NCBI GenBank assembly: GCA_036265345.1
Contig: DATAPE010000182.1
Coordinates: 1-5,588 of the forward strand
Direction: 5' to 3'
From: DATAPE01 sp036265345
GTDB lineage: Bacteria > Actinomycetota > CADDZG01 > WHSQ01
Length of the DNA stretch: 5,588 nt
Both the position numbers and the translations under genes were made by a program. Shown piece by piece: positions 5,358 to 5,588 of this stretch (within the stretch, counting starts at the first letter, position 1; each line of letters begins with the position of its first letter). The notes beneath the pieces were generated by a model, which did no database searches, was not told the origin of the DNA, and saw nothing but the letters and a program-made list of their open reading frames with translations.

Positions 5358-5388
5358 ATCATACGGAGCCACCGTGGCAGCACACCAA
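5358..5388 (-). promoter_or_regulatory. Weak candidate promoter for plsC-gpsA
   Basis: The minus strand has TATGAT (5363-5358), one base from the TATAAT consensus, about 40 bases before the plsC ATG. The best -35 candidate, TTGGTG (5388-5383), is poor and 19 bases away, and it would lie inside the start of the divergent phosphoesterase gene. The 55-base divergent gap must hold the start signals of both genes unless plsC belongs to a transcript from elsewhere. Confidence 0.3.
5365..5368 (+). promoter_or_regulatory. Ribosome binding site of the metallophosphoesterase gene
   Basis: GGAG lies five bases before the GTG at 5374. No ATG in this frame precedes the conserved strand, so this site supports the GTG start. 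Confidence 0.55.
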
Positions 5389-5588
5389 TTGACGATCGCC
5401 CAGATCTCCGACATCCACTGCGGTCACGCGAGCTTCGACCGCGAGCTCATGGAGCACGCCCTCAAGGAGATCGTCGATCTCGACCCGGATCTGGTGGTCG
5501 TTGCCGGCGACCTCACCTCGGAGGGCTATGCACCCCAATTCCGGGAAGCGAAGAAATATCTCGATCGCCTTGCCCATCTGGACATGAT
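5374..5588 (+). CDS. Calcineurin-like metallophosphoesterase, 3' truncated by window
   Basis: The first 71 codons of a metallophosphoesterase (PF00149) that continues past the window. LTIAQISDIHCG (6-17) carries the D-x-H metal ligands Asp13 and His15, and VVVAGDLTSEG (41-51) carries the bridging Asp46. The family's later GNH(D/E) and GHTH motifs must lie outside. Such enzymes hydrolyse phosphomonoesters or diesters (cyclic nucleotides, lipids, nucleotides) with two metal ions; nothing here identifies the substrate. No signal peptide is seen, so it is probably cytoplasmic. The GTG start is preferred because the first beta strand begins six residues later and a GGAG lies upstream. The gene diverges from plsC across 55 bases. 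Confidence 0.9.
   Translation, partial: MAAHQLTIAQISDIHCGHASFDRELMEHALKEIVDLDPDLVVVAGDLTSEGYAPQFREAKKYLDRLAHLDM

Noticed and set aside
5357..5362. TATCAT as a -10 box for the metallophosphoesterase
   Set aside because: Transcription would begin inside or after its ribosome binding site, and no -35 box is found at the right distance.

Overview
The window is GC-rich and densely packed, and its gene families point to a bacterium of the Actinomycetota, probably a deep-branching or uncultured one. The clue is the side-by-side presence of an 'actinobacterial Holin-X' protein, a DUF3618 protein, an actinobacterial-type stress membrane protein and a YihY/BrkB protein. GTG starts and gene overlaps fit this. 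No RNA genes, CRISPR, transposon or phage structural genes are visible, and no gap between genes exceeds about 125 bases.

Layout from left to right: (1) The 3' part of a plus-strand gene for a PLP-dependent trans-sulfuration enzyme (Cys/Met metabolism family) ends at 865. (2) It converges on a four-gene minus-strand cluster occupying 930-3482. In transcription order this holds a single-span stress protein of the ElaB/YqjD/'nutrient deprivation-induced' type, a Holin-X (YqjE-like) protein with two membrane spans, a DUF3618 protein with a single membrane span, and a YihY/BrkB polytopic membrane protein. The genes overlap by 1, 37 and 4 bases, so they form one translationally linked unit. A plausible general-stress (SigB/SigF-type) promoter, GGGTTA-N14-GGGTAG, lies just upstream of the first gene. 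(3) Upstream on the same strand lies a phospholipid-synthesis pair, plsC and gpsA, joined by a GTGA overlap. (4) Diverging from plsC, on the plus strand, is the 5' part of a calcineurin-like metallophosphoesterase that runs off the window.

Functionally, gpsA makes sn-glycerol-3-phosphate and PlsC acylates lysophosphatidate to phosphatidate, so the right half feeds membrane lipid synthesis. The four-gene cluster looks like an envelope-stress module of small membrane-anchored helical proteins, not a lysis cassette. The most interesting feature is that two of its proteins carry LEA-like 11-residue repeats in the same register (x3-[A/G]-x3-[A/G]-Q-x2), joined to similar '[N/Q]P...GFLA' membrane anchors. 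The gene order also recalls the E. coli yqjD-yqjE pair. No gene here is of a completely unknown family; the novelty is in how they are combined.
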